Source: Alcaligenaceae bacterium | Lineage (GTDB): Bacteria; Pseudomonadota; Gammaproteobacteria; Burkholderiales; Burkholderiaceae_B | DNA length: 64,000 bases | Assembly (NCBI GenBank): GCA_013416395.1 | Contig: JACCEP010000002.1 | Span: forward strand, 62,001-126,000 | Direction: 5' to 3' | Shown: positions 55,808 to 64,000 of the stretch, in pieces | Position numbering within the stretch: position 1 is the stretch's first letter | How the letters are laid out: each line of letters begins with the position of its first letter | Program-made: the position numbers and the translations under genes | The notes under the pieces: generated by a model | What the model was told of the DNA's origin: nothing | Seen by the model: the letters and a program-made list of their open reading frames with translations, nothing else | Database searches by the model: none

Positions 55808-56725
55808 GTGCGGCGCATCTTCATCACCGGGGCGAGTAGCGGCATAGGTGCCGCACTCGCCCTTTATTATGCAAAGCAGGGCGATCAGCTGGCGCTGGTG
55901 GGCCGCCGCGAAGCCGTGTTGCGCGCGCTGCGTGACAGCCTGCCTGTGCCCGCAGCCAACGAGGGTGGTGAGACCCAGGTGGTTGATGGTTCCACCAGAT
56001 CTTTTAGCGACGAGCATGGCGAGGGCCGGGTAGTTGCTGGTCTCAACAGGCCTTTTCGCGACGAGCATGGCGAAGACGCATCGCAGGCATCGACGCAAAC
56101 GTTTACGCATCGTATTTATGTGCTCGATGTGCGCGACCGTCAAGCGCTGCACGCCGCCGCCCACGATTTTCTGCGCGATGGCCCCGTCGATATAGTCATA
56201 GGCTGCGCTGGCATCAGCGTCGGTACACTTACCGAAGAACTCGATGATTTTCAGGTTTTCGAAGCCGTTGTGGCGACCAACCTTAATGCCACGGTTGCCA
56301 CGTTTGAGCCTTTTGTCGCAGCCATGAAGCAGCGCGGGCAGGGCGTGCTGGTGGGCGTGTCCAGTGTCGCGGCCGTGCGCGGTTTGCCGGGTGCGGGCGC
56401 CTACAGTGCCTCAAAAGCCGCAGTACGTGCTTACTGTGAAAGCCTGAGGGTTGAGCTGGGGCCGTCGGGTGTTAAAGTCGTAACGCTTGCGCCCGGGTTC
56501 ATTCAAACGCCCATGACGGCCCACAACCCTTACAAAATGCCTTTTCTCATGCCTGTAGGCGTCTTTGCGGCCAAGGCCGCCCAGGCTATTGACCGTGGCG
56601 TCAGTTACAAGGTCATCCCATGGCAAATGGGCTGGGTCGCCTGGTTGCTGCGCCTGGTGCCTGATTGGCTTTATGATCGTGTTGCCGTGCGTCGCAAGCG
56701 CAAACCCAGATCATCAGAAAAATAA
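55808..56725 (+). CDS. Short-chain dehydrogenase/reductase with an inserted repeat segment
   Basis: 305-residue classical SDR. The cofactor motif is ITGASSGIGAALALYYAKQG (residues 6-25); the catalytic set is Ser185/186 in VSSVAAV and Tyr199-Lys203 in AYSASKAAV. Between beta-strand 2 (LALVGRR) and the VLDVRD segment lies an extra stretch of about 50 residues (48-99) made of two and a bit 17-residue repeats (SDEHGEG/RDEHGED), which ordinary SDRs lack. A GTG start at 55808 follows AGGAG. It ends with a hydrophobic and basic C-terminus, WLLRLVPDWLYDRVAVRRKR, perhaps membrane-associated. Substrate unknown. Confidence 0.88.
   Translation: MRRIFITGASSGIGAALALYYAKQGDQLALVGRREAVLRALRDSLPVPAANEGGETQVVDGSTRSFSDEHGEGRVVAGLNRPFRDEHGEDASQASTQTFTHRIYVLDVRDRQALHAAAHDFLRDGPVDIVIGCAGISVGTLTEELDDFQVFEAVVATNLNATVATFEPFVAAMKQRGQGVLVGVSSVAAVRGLPGAGAYSASKAAVRAYCESLRVELGPSGVKVVTLAPGFIQTPMTAHNPYKMPFLMPVGVFAAKAAQAIDRGVSYKVIPWQMGWVAWLLRLVPDWLYDRVAVRRKRKPRSSEK
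55958..56075 (+). repeat. 51-bp in-frame tandem repeats inside the SDR gene
   Basis: Copies start at 55958 and 56009, with a partial third at 56060. The clearest shared block is CGACGAGCATGGCGA near the start of copies two and three, preceded by CTTTTxGCGA. The period preserves frame. Confidence 0.85.
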
Positions 56726-56908
56726 ACGTAAGCATTGCAGGCGCTGCGCCGTTTGCTCATTGGCGTAAAAATGCGGGCCAGCCATGGTCTACAAGGCGGT
56801 GGGCCAGTGACGGTGCTGGCCCCTCCTGGGCTGGAGGCGCTTGGCTTTACCGAGGCCGATGACGTGGCATTTGAAGAAGGTCGCGTTGCTACGCTACACC
56901 CACCGGTG

Positions 56909-57547
56909 TCACCCCACGTCGTCAAAGGCGACGGTGTCAAGGTGTGCCGTCTTGCCCCATTCTCGCATCACCCATTTTCCACTTTCGTATATCGAAAATT
57001 CATTGATGCTGGTATTTAATATGGGGCCGGGCCGGGGGGCTTCGAGCGTCTGCTGGTCGCACAGGCGCCAGGCCATATCGATGACCCCGCCGTGCGAAAA
57101 CACCAGAATCTTCTGCCCGGCATGTAAGGTGGCGATGTGCTCAAAGGCCTGGCGAATCCGCGTATTGAACTCTTGCAGCGTCTCGCCGTTGGTGATGGGC
57201 GCGTCGGCAGAACGTAAGGCGGCCTGGACGCCGATCTCTTCCAGCTTGGCCCAGTCTTGCCCCTCGTAAATACCGTAGTTGCGTTCTCGCAACGACGCAT
57301 AGGTTTCCACCGGCTTGCCAAGGTGGCCTGAAGCAATGCGCGCCGTTTCTGCAGCGCGACTCAAGTCGCTGCTAATGATGACATCGACGTTTACATCAAA
57401 GCCTGGAGGGTGCAAAGCCAAAGCCAACTGCTCTGCCTGGCGCACGCCTTTGGGATTCAGGGGAATATCAATCCAGCCCTGCAGGCGTCTTTGGGCATTC
57501 CAATCGGTTTCGCCATGGCGGATAAGCCAAAAAGAGGTGTAGTTCAT
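56909..57547 (-). CDS. Histidine phosphatase family protein (phosphoglycerate mutase-like)
   Basis: 212-residue enzyme with the RHG phosphohistidine motif WLIRHGETDWN at residues 8-18 and the second histidine in ILVFSHGGVIDMA. Other conserved pieces are SDLSRAAETARI and RERNYGIYEGQ. It is of the small GpmB/CobC type rather than a true glycolytic mutase, so the substrate is open. The ATG at 57547 was chosen; a 73-codon upstream extension has no family resemblance. Convergent with the SDR gene, whose stop is 183 bp away. Confidence 0.9.
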   Translation of the reverse strand: MNYTSFWLIRHGETDWNAQRRLQGWIDIPLNPKGVRQAEQLALALHPPGFDVNVDVIISSDLSRAAETARIASGHLGKPVETYASLRERNYGIYEGQDWAKLEEIGVQAALRSADAPITNGETLQEFNTRIRQAFEHIATLHAGQKILVFSHGGVIDMAWRLCDQQTLEAPRPGPILNTSINEFSIYESGKWVMREWGKTAHLDTVAFDDVG

Positions 57548-57772
57548 TGTTGCGGTCGCACACGCGAAAAGTAGATGTTTAAAATAATACGCTTGCTTTT
57601 GAGTGTAGCCCGTATGTGTCGGGTCAGCTTTGCGCAGGCGCGCTGTTGCGGGCGGCTTTTTTGGTGTGTTTTGGCAGATCAATGCGGCGGCCCTTGCTGT
57701 ATGGTGCATCCAAACCGTAAACTCTCGCCTCAGCGCATGATTAAATCCTAAAAACAACCAAGGCAAACTCCC

Positions 57773-59095
57773 ATGTCCAATGCTTATTTTCCCCGCTGGC
57801 GCCGCATACAGGGCGATACCAGCGGTGTCGTCGTGCAGCCTGATGAATGTCTGTCAGTGCCGCAGAACATCGCCATGGGTGCCCAGCACGTTGTGGCCAT
57901 GTTTGGCTCCACCATTCTGGCACCGCTGCTTATGGGTTTTGACCCCAACGTCGCCATTTTGATGTCCGGCGTGGGAACGCTGATTTTCTTCCTGTTTGTC
58001 GGCGGCCGCGTACCCAGCTATTTGGGGTCCAGCTTTGCATTTATTGGTGGCGTTATTGCGGTGACGGCGTACTCGGGCAGTGGGCCCAATCCCAACATCG
58101 GTGTTGCGCTGGGTGCCATAATTGTCTGTGGTCTGGTCTATACCTTGATCGGTCTGCTGGTGTGGTGGGCAAATGTTCGCGCCGGCGGCGCATCCGCCTG
58201 GATAGAGGCCTGGATGCCACCGGTCGTCACAGGCGCTATTGTTGCTGTGATTGGCCTGAACCTGGCTCCCATTGCTGCCAGAGGGGCTATGGGCGGGTCA
58301 ACGTTTGAAGCACTCATGGCCTTGATGACGGTGTTGTGTGTGGGTGGTATTGCGGTGTATACCCGCGGCACCACCCAGCGCCTGTTGATTCTCGTGGGGT
58401 TGCTGCTGGCCTGCGTCATTTATGGTGTGCTCACTAACGGGCTCGGCCTGGGCAAGCCCATTGATTTCAGCGTTATTGCTGCTGTGCCGTGGCTGGGCCT
58501 GCCGCACTTTGCGGCTCCCGTCTTCGAGCCACACGCCATCAGTGTGATTGTGCCTGTCGCCATTATTCTTGTGGCCGAAAACCTTGGGCATATCAAAGCC
58601 GTCAGCGCCATGACAGGCCGCAATCTTGACGTGTATCTGGGCAGGGCGTTTGTGGGCGATGGCATTGCCACCATGGTGTCGGGCGCCGTCGGTGGAACCG
58701 GCGTTACCACGTATGCCGAAAATATTGGCGTTATGACTGTAACGCGCATCTACTCCACCCTGGTTTTTGTGATCGCGGGCCTGATTGCCATTTTGTTGGG
58801 CTTTTCTCCCAAGTTTGGCGCGCTGATCCAGGCCATACCGGGGCCGGTGCTGGGCGGTATGTCAATTGTGGTGTTTGGCCTTATTGCGGTTGCGGGTGCG
58901 CGCATCTGGGTAATCAATCAGGTTGATTTCAGTGATAACTGCAATCTTATCGTTGCGGCGGTCACGCTCATTTTGGGTGCAGGCAATTTTTCAGTGCAAA
59001 TAGGTGCTTTCAAGCTTGACGGCATAGGCACGGCCACGTTTGGGGCCATTATTTTGTACGCTTTGTTAAAGCGAGGCAGAAACGCCAGGCTGTAA
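57773..59095 (+). CDS. NCS2 family nucleobase permease (uracil/xanthine type)
   Basis: 440-residue inner-membrane proton symporter with about 14 helices. The start PDECLSVPQNIAMGAQHVVAMFGSTIL is characteristic of UraA/RutG-like uracil permeases; the binding-site motif VAENLGHIKAVSAMTGRN and the GGTGVTTYAENIGVM segment are kept. It most likely brings in uracil or a related pyrimidine, complementing carAB in pyrimidine supply, though xanthine cannot be excluded. It is divergent from the histidine phosphatase gene. A strong terminator lies 125 bp downstream. Confidence 0.9.
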   Translation: MSNAYFPRWRRIQGDTSGVVVQPDECLSVPQNIAMGAQHVVAMFGSTILAPLLMGFDPNVAILMSGVGTLIFFLFVGGRVPSYLGSSFAFIGGVIAVTAYSGSGPNPNIGVALGAIIVCGLVYTLIGLLVWWANVRAGGASAWIEAWMPPVVTGAIVAVIGLNLAPIAARGAMGGSTFEALMALMTVLCVGGIAVYTRGTTQRLLILVGLLLACVIYGVLTNGLGLGKPIDFSVIAAVPWLGLPHFAAPVFEPHAISVIVPVAIILVAENLGHIKAVSAMTGRNLDVYLGRAFVGDGIATMVSGAVGGTGVTTYAENIGVMTVTRIYSTLVFVIAGLIAILLGFSPKFGALIQAIPGPVLGGMSIVVFGLIAVAGARIWVINQVDFSDNCNLIVAAVTLILGAGNFSVQIGAFKLDGIGTATFGAIILYALLKRGRNARL

Positions 59096-59219
59096 ACCAA
59101 GGCGTGGTCAAAGCCGAAATCGTTTTGTAATCAAGCGCTTCCAGGTTTCTTGATTTTAGGCAAGACAAAACTGAGCGGGGACTTGCAATTTTTCCCGACT
59201 TTGCCGACAATGAGCACAT

Positions 59220-59255
59220 ACCCCCGGTTCACAAATTCGGCCGGGGGTTTGTTTT
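59220..59255 (+). terminator. Terminator after the nucleobase permease
   Basis: ACCCCCGG pairs with CCGGGGGT around a 13-base loop, followed by TTGTTTT. It ends the permease transcript. Confidence 0.8.
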
Positions 59256-59424
59256 GGGCTGATCCCGCATTGTTAAATCGATAACAATCAGCAATGCTGG
59301 CGCATCATGCTCACGGGTTGTTTTAAGCCCGGTGTCTTGTCTGGCTAGTTCGCCGCCTTGGGCCTGTATTTACAGCGTCAGGGGGCCATTAACCAGACAG
59401 GACACTCAACTACCTATTGTTTCA

Positions 59425-59451
59425 GGCGCTCCCTGTAAGGAGCGTCTTTTT
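59425..59451 (+). terminator. Terminator-like hairpin in the greA leader
   Basis: GGCGCTCC pairs with GGAGCGTC around CTGTAA, followed by CTTTTT, and ends 20 bp before the greA ATG. As the upstream gene has its own terminator, this probably attenuates greA itself. The rest of the 59096-59471 gap holds no gene. Confidence 0.8.
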
Positions 59452-59471
59452 ACTTTTAATTCAGGAAGATT

Positions 59472-59948
59472 ATGTCCACGATACCGTTGACTGCACGTGG
59501 TGCTGAGCGCTTGCAAGTAGAGTTGCACCGTTTAAAGACTGTAGAACGCCAAGAAGTTATCACGGCCATCGCCGAGGCGAGGGCGCAGGGTGACCTGTCT
59601 GAAAACGCCGAGTACGACGCCGCGCGTGAGCGCCAGGCTTTTGTTGAAGGTCGTATCCGCGAGCTTGAAGGCACACTGTCTAACGCGCAAATCATTGACC
59701 CATCGGCCCTTGATACTGATGGCCGGGCTGTGTTTGGCGCAACCGTCGAAATTGAAGACCTTGAATCGGGCGAGCGCGTTAAATACCAGATCGTCGGCGA
59801 TGTCGAAGCCGATATCCGCTCCAACCTTATCTCGGTGTCGAGCCCTGTAGCACGCGCACTAATTGGCAAGTCAGAGGGTGACGTTGTCGAAGTGCGCGCG
59901 CCTGCCGGCGTGCGCGAGTACGAAGTACTTAGCGTTAGCTACCAATAA
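59472..59948 (+). CDS. greA: Transcript cleavage factor GreA
   Basis: 158-residue factor that enters the RNA polymerase secondary channel and stimulates cleavage of backtracked RNA. The coiled-coil N-terminus carries the tip motif [20 protein letters not shown] with the acidic residues that hold the catalytic metal, and the C-terminal domain ends [24 protein letters not shown] precedes the ATG. It follows a terminator-like leader hairpin and converges on the yhbY-like gene. Confidence 0.97.
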   Translation: MSTIPLTARGAERLQVELHRLKTVERQEVITAIAEARAQGDLSENAEYDAARERQAFVEGRIRELEGTLSNAQIIDPSALDTDGRAVFGATVEIEDLESGERVKYQIVGDVEADIRSNLISVSSPVARALIGKSEGDVVEVRAPAGVREYEVLSVSYQ

Positions 59949-60002
59949 TCTGCCAACGCCAACTGTTTTTCTCGCCAACAGGCCTTATACTTCAGGCCTT
60001 AC

Positions 60003-60560
60003 TTAGCGTTTTCCGGCACGGGGCCCACGCCTTGCGCCGGCGCGCAATGACATCGCACTGCCAGATCGGCGAGGTATGCCGTGTGCGTCGCGTTCAGTAA
60101 GAGAGCTGGTTTTGCGTGCACGGGGTGACAAGCTGCCGCCAGTGGCCTCGGGCGATTTGGGTTTAGGTGTACGCCGACGCCGCTTAATGCCTTCAGCCGC
60201 CTGTTTTTTGGGTGTATAGGGCTCGGACGGCTTGCGCACTGCGCGGGTCATGTTTAGGGCTTCGACGGCGGCGCGCTCGGCTGCCAGGTCTGGGCGGTAC
60301 AAAATTAATGTTTTGCCAAGGTGATGCACCGGCGCACACGATAGTGTGTCGCAAATGGTGTCGTACATGGCGGTTCGGGCTTCACGGTCATCGCCGGCGA
60401 CCCGCACCTTGATAAGCTGATGGGCGTTCAGGTTAAGGTCTATTTCTTTTAGAACAGATTCTGACAGGCCGCGGTCGCCGATGAGCACGACCGGACGCAA
60501 AGGGTGGGCCGCGGCGCGAAGTTCGCTGCGCTTGTTTGAGGTAATGTCGAGTTTAGGCAT
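60003..60560 (-). CDS. YhbY/CRS1-YhbY RNA-binding protein with long basic tail
   Basis: 185-residue protein. Residues 1-95 are a YhbY (CRM) domain, with [20 protein letters not shown], the [22 protein letters not shown] loop and [13 protein letters not shown] proteins bind ribosomal precursors of the large subunit. The remaining 90 residues are basic and low-complexity ([13 protein letters not shown], then Arg/Ser-rich), roughly doubling the E. coli length of 97. An in-frame ATG at 60599 would overlap the rlmE start region and is rejected. It is divergent from rlmE with 17 bp between, which is tight for two promoters. Confidence 0.9.
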   Translation of the reverse strand: MPKLDITSNKRSELRAAAHPLRPVVLIGDRGLSESVLKEIDLNLNAHQLIKVRVAGDDREARTAMYDTICDTLSCAPVHHLGKTLILYRPDLAAERAAVEALNMTRAVRKPSEPYTPKKQAAEGIKRRRRTPKPKSPEATGGSLSPRARKTSSLTERDAHGIPRRSGSAMSLRAGARRGPRAGKR

Positions 60561-60577
60561 GTTGGAATTGTACGGGA

Positions 60578-61216
60578 ATGGCCAAGAAAAAATTCTCAAA
60601 AGAATGGGTTATGCAACATATTAACGACCCATACGTCAAAATGGCGCAACAGAAAGGGTATCGGGCACGTGCGGCGTTCAAGCTGCTCGAAATTCTTGAT
60701 ACTGAAAAACTGATGCGTCCGGGCGATGTGGTGGTTGATCTGGGGTCAGCCCCGGGCAGTTGGTCGCAAGTGGCTCGCGAACGGCTTGCAGACCCTGAGG
60801 GCATCATACAGGGGCGGGTTATTGCGCTCGATATGCTGCCCATGGAAGCGATTGCCGGTGTGGAGTTCATTTTGGGCGACTTTCGTGAAGATGAAGTGCT
60901 CGAGCAATTGTCAAAAAAACTGGATGGCCAGCAAGTAGACCTTGTAATGTCAGATATGGCCCCCAACTTGTCAGGTGTGAGCTCAGCCGATTCGGCACGA
61001 ATTCAACATGTGTGTGAACTCGCGCTCGAATTCTCCTGTAGCCATCTTAAGCCCGACGGCACGCTTATTGTCAAGGCCTTTCATGGAAGTGGCTTTTCCC
61101 AGATCGTGGAAACCTTCAAGCAGCACTTTCATCGGGTGGTCGAACGCAAGCCTAAAGCATCGCGCGCGAAGTCGTCGGAAACCTTTCTGGTGGCCTCAAA
61201 ATTCAAGCCCCGTTGA
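60578..61216 (+). CDS. rlmE: 23S rRNA (uridine-2'-O) methyltransferase RlmE
   Basis: 212-residue AdoMet enzyme (FtsJ/RrmJ) that methylates U2552 of 23S rRNA in the 50S subunit. It shows [12 protein letters not shown] with the catalytic Lys, [15 protein letters not shown] for AdoMet, [14 protein letters not shown] and [11 protein letters not shown], covering the K-D-K-E set. Located directly before ftsH, its conserved neighbour. Confidence 0.96.
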   Translation: MAKKKFSKEWVMQHINDPYVKMAQQKGYRARAAFKLLEILDTEKLMRPGDVVVDLGSAPGSWSQVARERLADPEGIIQGRVIALDMLPMEAIAGVEFILGDFREDEVLEQLSKKLDGQQVDLVMSDMAPNLSGVSSADSARIQHVCELALEFSCSHLKPDGTLIVKAFHGSGFSQIVETFKQHFHRVVERKPKASRAKSSETFLVASKFKPR

Positions 61217-61336
61217 CAGACGGGTTTTACAAACCAGCATTCGATCTATCGGGTAGAATGGCTTAATTGACATACTTGTTTTGCTGCCGTGATTGCGGGG
61301 GTTTGGCAAGCTTAGGTTACAAGTAGGAGATTGGCT

Positions 61337-63232
61337 TTGAACAACTCATTTTCCAAGGTTGCGATCTGGATGGTGATCGCGCTCGTGCTGTTTACAGTGT
61401 TTAAACAGTTTGACGGGCGCCCCGCCACAACAGATACAGTAACTTACACCCAGTTCATGAATGATGCACAGGCAGGCCGCATCAATAAAGTGGACATTCA
61501 GGGCGACACGTTATACGTTACGCCTGATGCCGGGCGACCGTATAGCCTGACATCGCCTGGCGATCTGTGGATGGTGCCCGAACTCGTCAAGAGTGGTGTG
61601 CAGGTGTCCGGCAAGGCGCGCGAAGAGCCGTCTTTCCTGACCAGCATCTTCATTTCGTGGTTCCCCATGCTGTTGCTTATCGGCGTGTGGGTGTTCTTCA
61701 TGCGCCAAATGCAGGGTGGCGGCAAGGGCGGGGCATTCAGCTTCGGTAAATCCCGTGCACGCATGATGGACGAAAACACCAATCACATTACCTTTGCCGA
61801 CGTGGCTGGGTGTGATGAGGCCAAAGAAGACGTACAAGAGCTGGTTGATTTCCTGCGCGACCCCACAAAGTTTCAGCGTCTGGGTGGCCGTATTCCCCGT
61901 GGTGTACTCATGGTGGGCTCGCCCGGTGTGGGTAAAACCTTGCTGGCAAAAGCCATTGCGGGCGAAGCCAAGGTGCCTTTCTTCAGTATTTCGGGCTCAG
62001 ACTTCGTCGAAATGTTTGTCGGCGTGGGCGCGGCACGTGTGCGCGATATGTTCGAAAACGCCAAAAAACAGGCGCCATGCATCATTTTTATTGATGAGCT
62101 TGACGCGGTAGGCCGCCAACGTGGCGCAGGCCTGGGTGGTGGCAACGACGAGCGTGAGCAAACACTTAACCAGTTGCTGGTTGAAATGGACGGCTTTGAA
62201 ACTGGCGTGGGTGTGCTGGTTGTCGCAGCCACCAACCGTCCCGACGTGCTTGACCCAGCGCTGCTGCGTCCGGGCCGTTTTGACCGGCAAGTGGTTGTAT
62301 CGCTTCCTGATATTCGCGGTCGTGAGCAAATTCTTAAAGTTCACATGCGCAAAGTGCCGCTGGCCACTAACGTCGATGCCTTGGTGCTCGCCCGTGGTAC
62401 GCCAGGTTTCTCAGGCGCCGATCTGGCCAACCTGGTCAACGAAGCCGCATTGTTTGCCGCGCGCCGCAGTGGTCGCGTGGTTGACATGAGCGACTTCGAA
62501 ATGGCCAAAGACAAGATCATCATGGGTGCCGAGCGCCGCTCGCTTATCATGCCTGAAGAAGAGCGTCGCAACACGGCGTATCATGAGTCTGGCCATGCTC
62601 TGGTTGCGCGTATGCTTCCCAAAACAGATCCGGTGCACAAGGTAACCATTATTCCGCGTGGTCGTGCACTGGGTGTAACCATGCAATTGCCTGATGGCGA
62701 CCGTTACAGCATGGACAAAGAGCGTTTGCTCAATACCATTGCGGTGTTGTTCGGCGGGCGGATCGCTGAAGAAGTCTTCATGAACCAGATGACCACAGGC
62801 GCTTCCAACGACTTTGAGCGGGCAACTGCCATTGCACGCGACATCGTTACGCGCTATGGCATGACTGACTCCCTCGGCCCCGTGGTTTACGCTGAAAACG
62901 AAGGCGAGGTCTTTCTCGGTCGCAGCGTCACCAAGACGACGCACGTGTCAGAAGCCACCATGCAAAAGGTTGATCACGAAATTCGCAGCATTATCGATGA
63001 GCAGTACACCGTTGCACGTACCATCATCGAAAATAATCGTGACAAAATCGAGGCCATGACGGCGGCGTTGCTTGAGTGGGAAACCATCGACGCAAACCAG
63101 ATCAATGACATCATGGAAGGCCGGCCACCACGTGCGCCACAGCCGCCGTCTGTCAGCAACGAGCCGTCTGACAAGACGCCTCCTGCGGGTCTGGCCAGTG
63201 CTGGTGGCGATACGGCAACCACCCCGGTCTGA
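61337..63232 (+). CDS. ftsH: ATP-dependent zinc metalloprotease FtsH
   Basis: 631-residue membrane-bound AAA protease that degrades misassembled membrane proteins and regulators such as sigma-32 or LpxC. Two transmembrane helices (about 9-25 and 100-123) flank a periplasmic domain. Walker A is GSPGVGKT near residue 194, Walker [12 protein letters not shown], the second region of homology follows, and the zinc motif HESGH lies near 416-420. No ATG fits; the TTG at 61337 ([11 protein letters not shown]) has TAGGAGA at ideal spacing, and a TTG at 61331 is too close. A Pro-rich tail ends the protein. Confidence 0.95.
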   Translation: MNNSFSKVAIWMVIALVLFTVFKQFDGRPATTDTVTYTQFMNDAQAGRINKVDIQGDTLYVTPDAGRPYSLTSPGDLWMVPELVKSGVQVSGKAREEPSFLTSIFISWFPMLLLIGVWVFFMRQMQGGGKGGAFSFGKSRARMMDENTNHITFADVAGCDEAKEDVQELVDFLRDPTKFQRLGGRIPRGVLMVGSPGVGKTLLAKAIAGEAKVPFFSISGSDFVEMFVGVGAARVRDMFENAKKQAPCIIFIDELDAVGRQRGAGLGGGNDEREQTLNQLLVEMDGFETGVGVLVVAATNRPDVLDPALLRPGRFDRQVVVSLPDIRGREQILKVHMRKVPLATNVDALVLARGTPGFSGADLANLVNEAALFAARRSGRVVDMSDFEMAKDKIIMGAERRSLIMPEEERRNTAYHESGHALVARMLPKTDPVHKVTIIPRGRALGVTMQLPDGDRYSMDKERLLNTIAVLFGGRIAEEVFMNQMTTGASNDFERATAIARDIVTRYGMTDSLGPVVYAENEGEVFLGRSVTKTTHVSEATMQKVDHEIRSIIDEQYTVARTIIENNRDKIEAMTAALLEWETIDANQINDIMEGRPPRAPQPPSVSNEPSDKTPPAGLASAGGDTATTPV

Positions 63233-63253
63233 TAATCTGAACTCTCCCACACA

Positions 63254-64000
63254 ATGAGTTCAGTACTGGTCTGCGGGCGCTTCGAGCTTAGCCTTGAACG
63301 CCCGCTTATCATGGGTATCGTCAACGTTACCCCTGATTCCTTCTCTGATGCCGCGGCCCATTTCGATGCAGATGCAGCGGTGGGCCATGCGCGTATGCTC
63401 ATCAGCCAGGGCGCTGATCTGCTCGATATTGGCGGCGAGTCGACCCGGCCAGGTGCCGTGCCCGTCGGCGCCGCAGAAGAACTCGACCGAATTCTTCCTG
63501 TTATCCACGCGTTACGTAGTGATGGCATTCCGCTGTCTGTAGACACGTTCAAGCCCGAGGTTATGCGCCAGGCCATAGCTGCCGGTGTCGACATGATTAA
63601 TGACGTGTATGGGTTTCGCCGTGAAGGTGCGATTGACGCTGTGGCAGATGCCCGGTGCGCGCTGTGCGTCATGCACATGCAGGGTGAGCCCAAGACCATG
63701 CAGCAGGCTCCCCACTATACCGACGTCGTGGCTGAGGTGGGGCAGTTTCTGGCCCAACGGGCCGATGCGTTGCGACAGGGGGGCGTGGCGGCAAACCGCA
63801 TTATTCTCGATCCCGGCTTTGGTTTTGGCAAAACAGTCGAACAAAATTTTCTTTTATTGCGCCAGCTCGATAGAGTGCAGAACCAGGGGTACCCCTGGCT
63901 GCTTGGGCTGTCGCGTAAATCCATGATAGGTCATGTGGTTGGCCGTAACCCCGGTGAGCGTGTTGCCGGTAGTGTTGCGGCGGCGCTGGCCGGAATCGCC
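63254..64000 (+). CDS. folP: Dihydropteroate synthase, N-terminal part (cut by window end)
   Basis: Folate-pathway TIM barrel that joins p-aminobenzoate to the pterin pyrophosphate made by FolK; target of sulfonamides. The start MSSVLVCGRFELSLERPLIM leads to MGIVNVTPDSFSD, GADLLDIGGESTRPGA, MINDVYGFR, MHMQGEP and ILDPGFGFGKT, the canonical series. The frame is open at position 64000, so roughly the last tenth is missing through the window edge. It follows ftsH by 21 bp, the common ftsH-folP-glmM order. Confidence 0.95.
   Translation, partial: MSSVLVCGRFELSLERPLIMGIVNVTPDSFSDAAAHFDADAAVGHARMLISQGADLLDIGGESTRPGAVPVGAAEELDRILPVIHALRSDGIPLSVDTFKPEVMRQAIAAGVDMINDVYGFRREGAIDAVADARCALCVMHMQGEPKTMQQAPHYTDVVAEVGQFLAQRADALRQGGVAANRIILDPGFGFGKTVEQNFLLLRQLDRVQNQGYPWLLGLSRKSMIGHVVGRNPGERVAGSVAAALAGIA

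Noticed and set aside
56735-57019. Plus-strand frame between the SDR and histidine phosphatase genes
   Set aside because: No recognisable motif, and it overlaps the 3' end of the phosphatase gene in antisense.

Overview
The window reads as chromosomal DNA of a betaproteobacterium, most likely Burkholderiales/Alcaligenaceae (Bordetella, Pusillimonas or Achromobacter relatives). This rests on familiar protein sequences and gene neighbourhoods: glyQS, folK-pcnB-HAD-hda, tsaE-amiC-mutL-miaA, ffs-dnaX-ebfC-recR, carAB-greA-yhbY-rlmE-ftsH-folP, an AddAB-type recombination nuclease and a Bug-family solute receptor. No database search was run, so names rest on recognised motifs and lengths.

Layout. 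Positions 1-4.2 kb hold glyS (cut by the window edge) and glyQ on the minus strand, then a crotonase and a class I fumarase. A 500-bp gap follows with hairpin repeats and the tail of a dead IS3-type transposase. Positions 4.66-7.7 kb hold a hot-dog hydratase, a class III CoA-transferase and a CitE-like lyase, a set that fits itaconate or mesaconate breakdown through citramalyl-CoA. Positions 7.9-19.2 kb are housekeeping: folK, pcnB, a HAD hydrolase, hda, purM, miaA, mutL, dedA, amiC, tsaE and an AEC transporter. A lone Bug-family receptor follows.

Positions 20.5-30.7 kb are the most unusual part. A putative operon encodes a zinc alcohol dehydrogenase, an RbsC-type permease, two tandem paralogous periplasmic binding proteins, a second RbsC-type permease fused to an SMP-30/strictosidine-synthase-like beta-propeller, a stand-alone propeller paralog with altered metal-ligand positions, and an RbsA-type double ATPase. 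It is preceded by a promoter-like site, a long inverted repeat and a frameshifted small gene made of 14-residue repeats. This looks like an importer physically coupled to a lactonase-like or hydrolase-like enzyme; its substrate is unknown.

Positions 30.7-43.2 kb hold a heptanucleotide simple repeat, tRNA-Arg(CCU), an entericidin-like lipoprotein too short for ordinary ORF lists, ybaK, xerD, the molybdate system modABC with convergent modE and a candidate ModE box, an AddBA nuclease-helicase pair, and a C-terminal fragment of modD. From 43.2 kb to the end come the SRP RNA, dnaX (with a candidate -1 frameshift signal and a Pro/Ala-rich linker carrying a 78-bp duplication), ebfC, recR, an SsuABC-like importer, tal, carAB, an SDR interrupted by 51-bp in-frame repeats, a histidine phosphatase, a uracil-type permease, greA with a terminator hairpin in its leader, yhbY, rlmE, ftsH (TTG start) and the start of folP.
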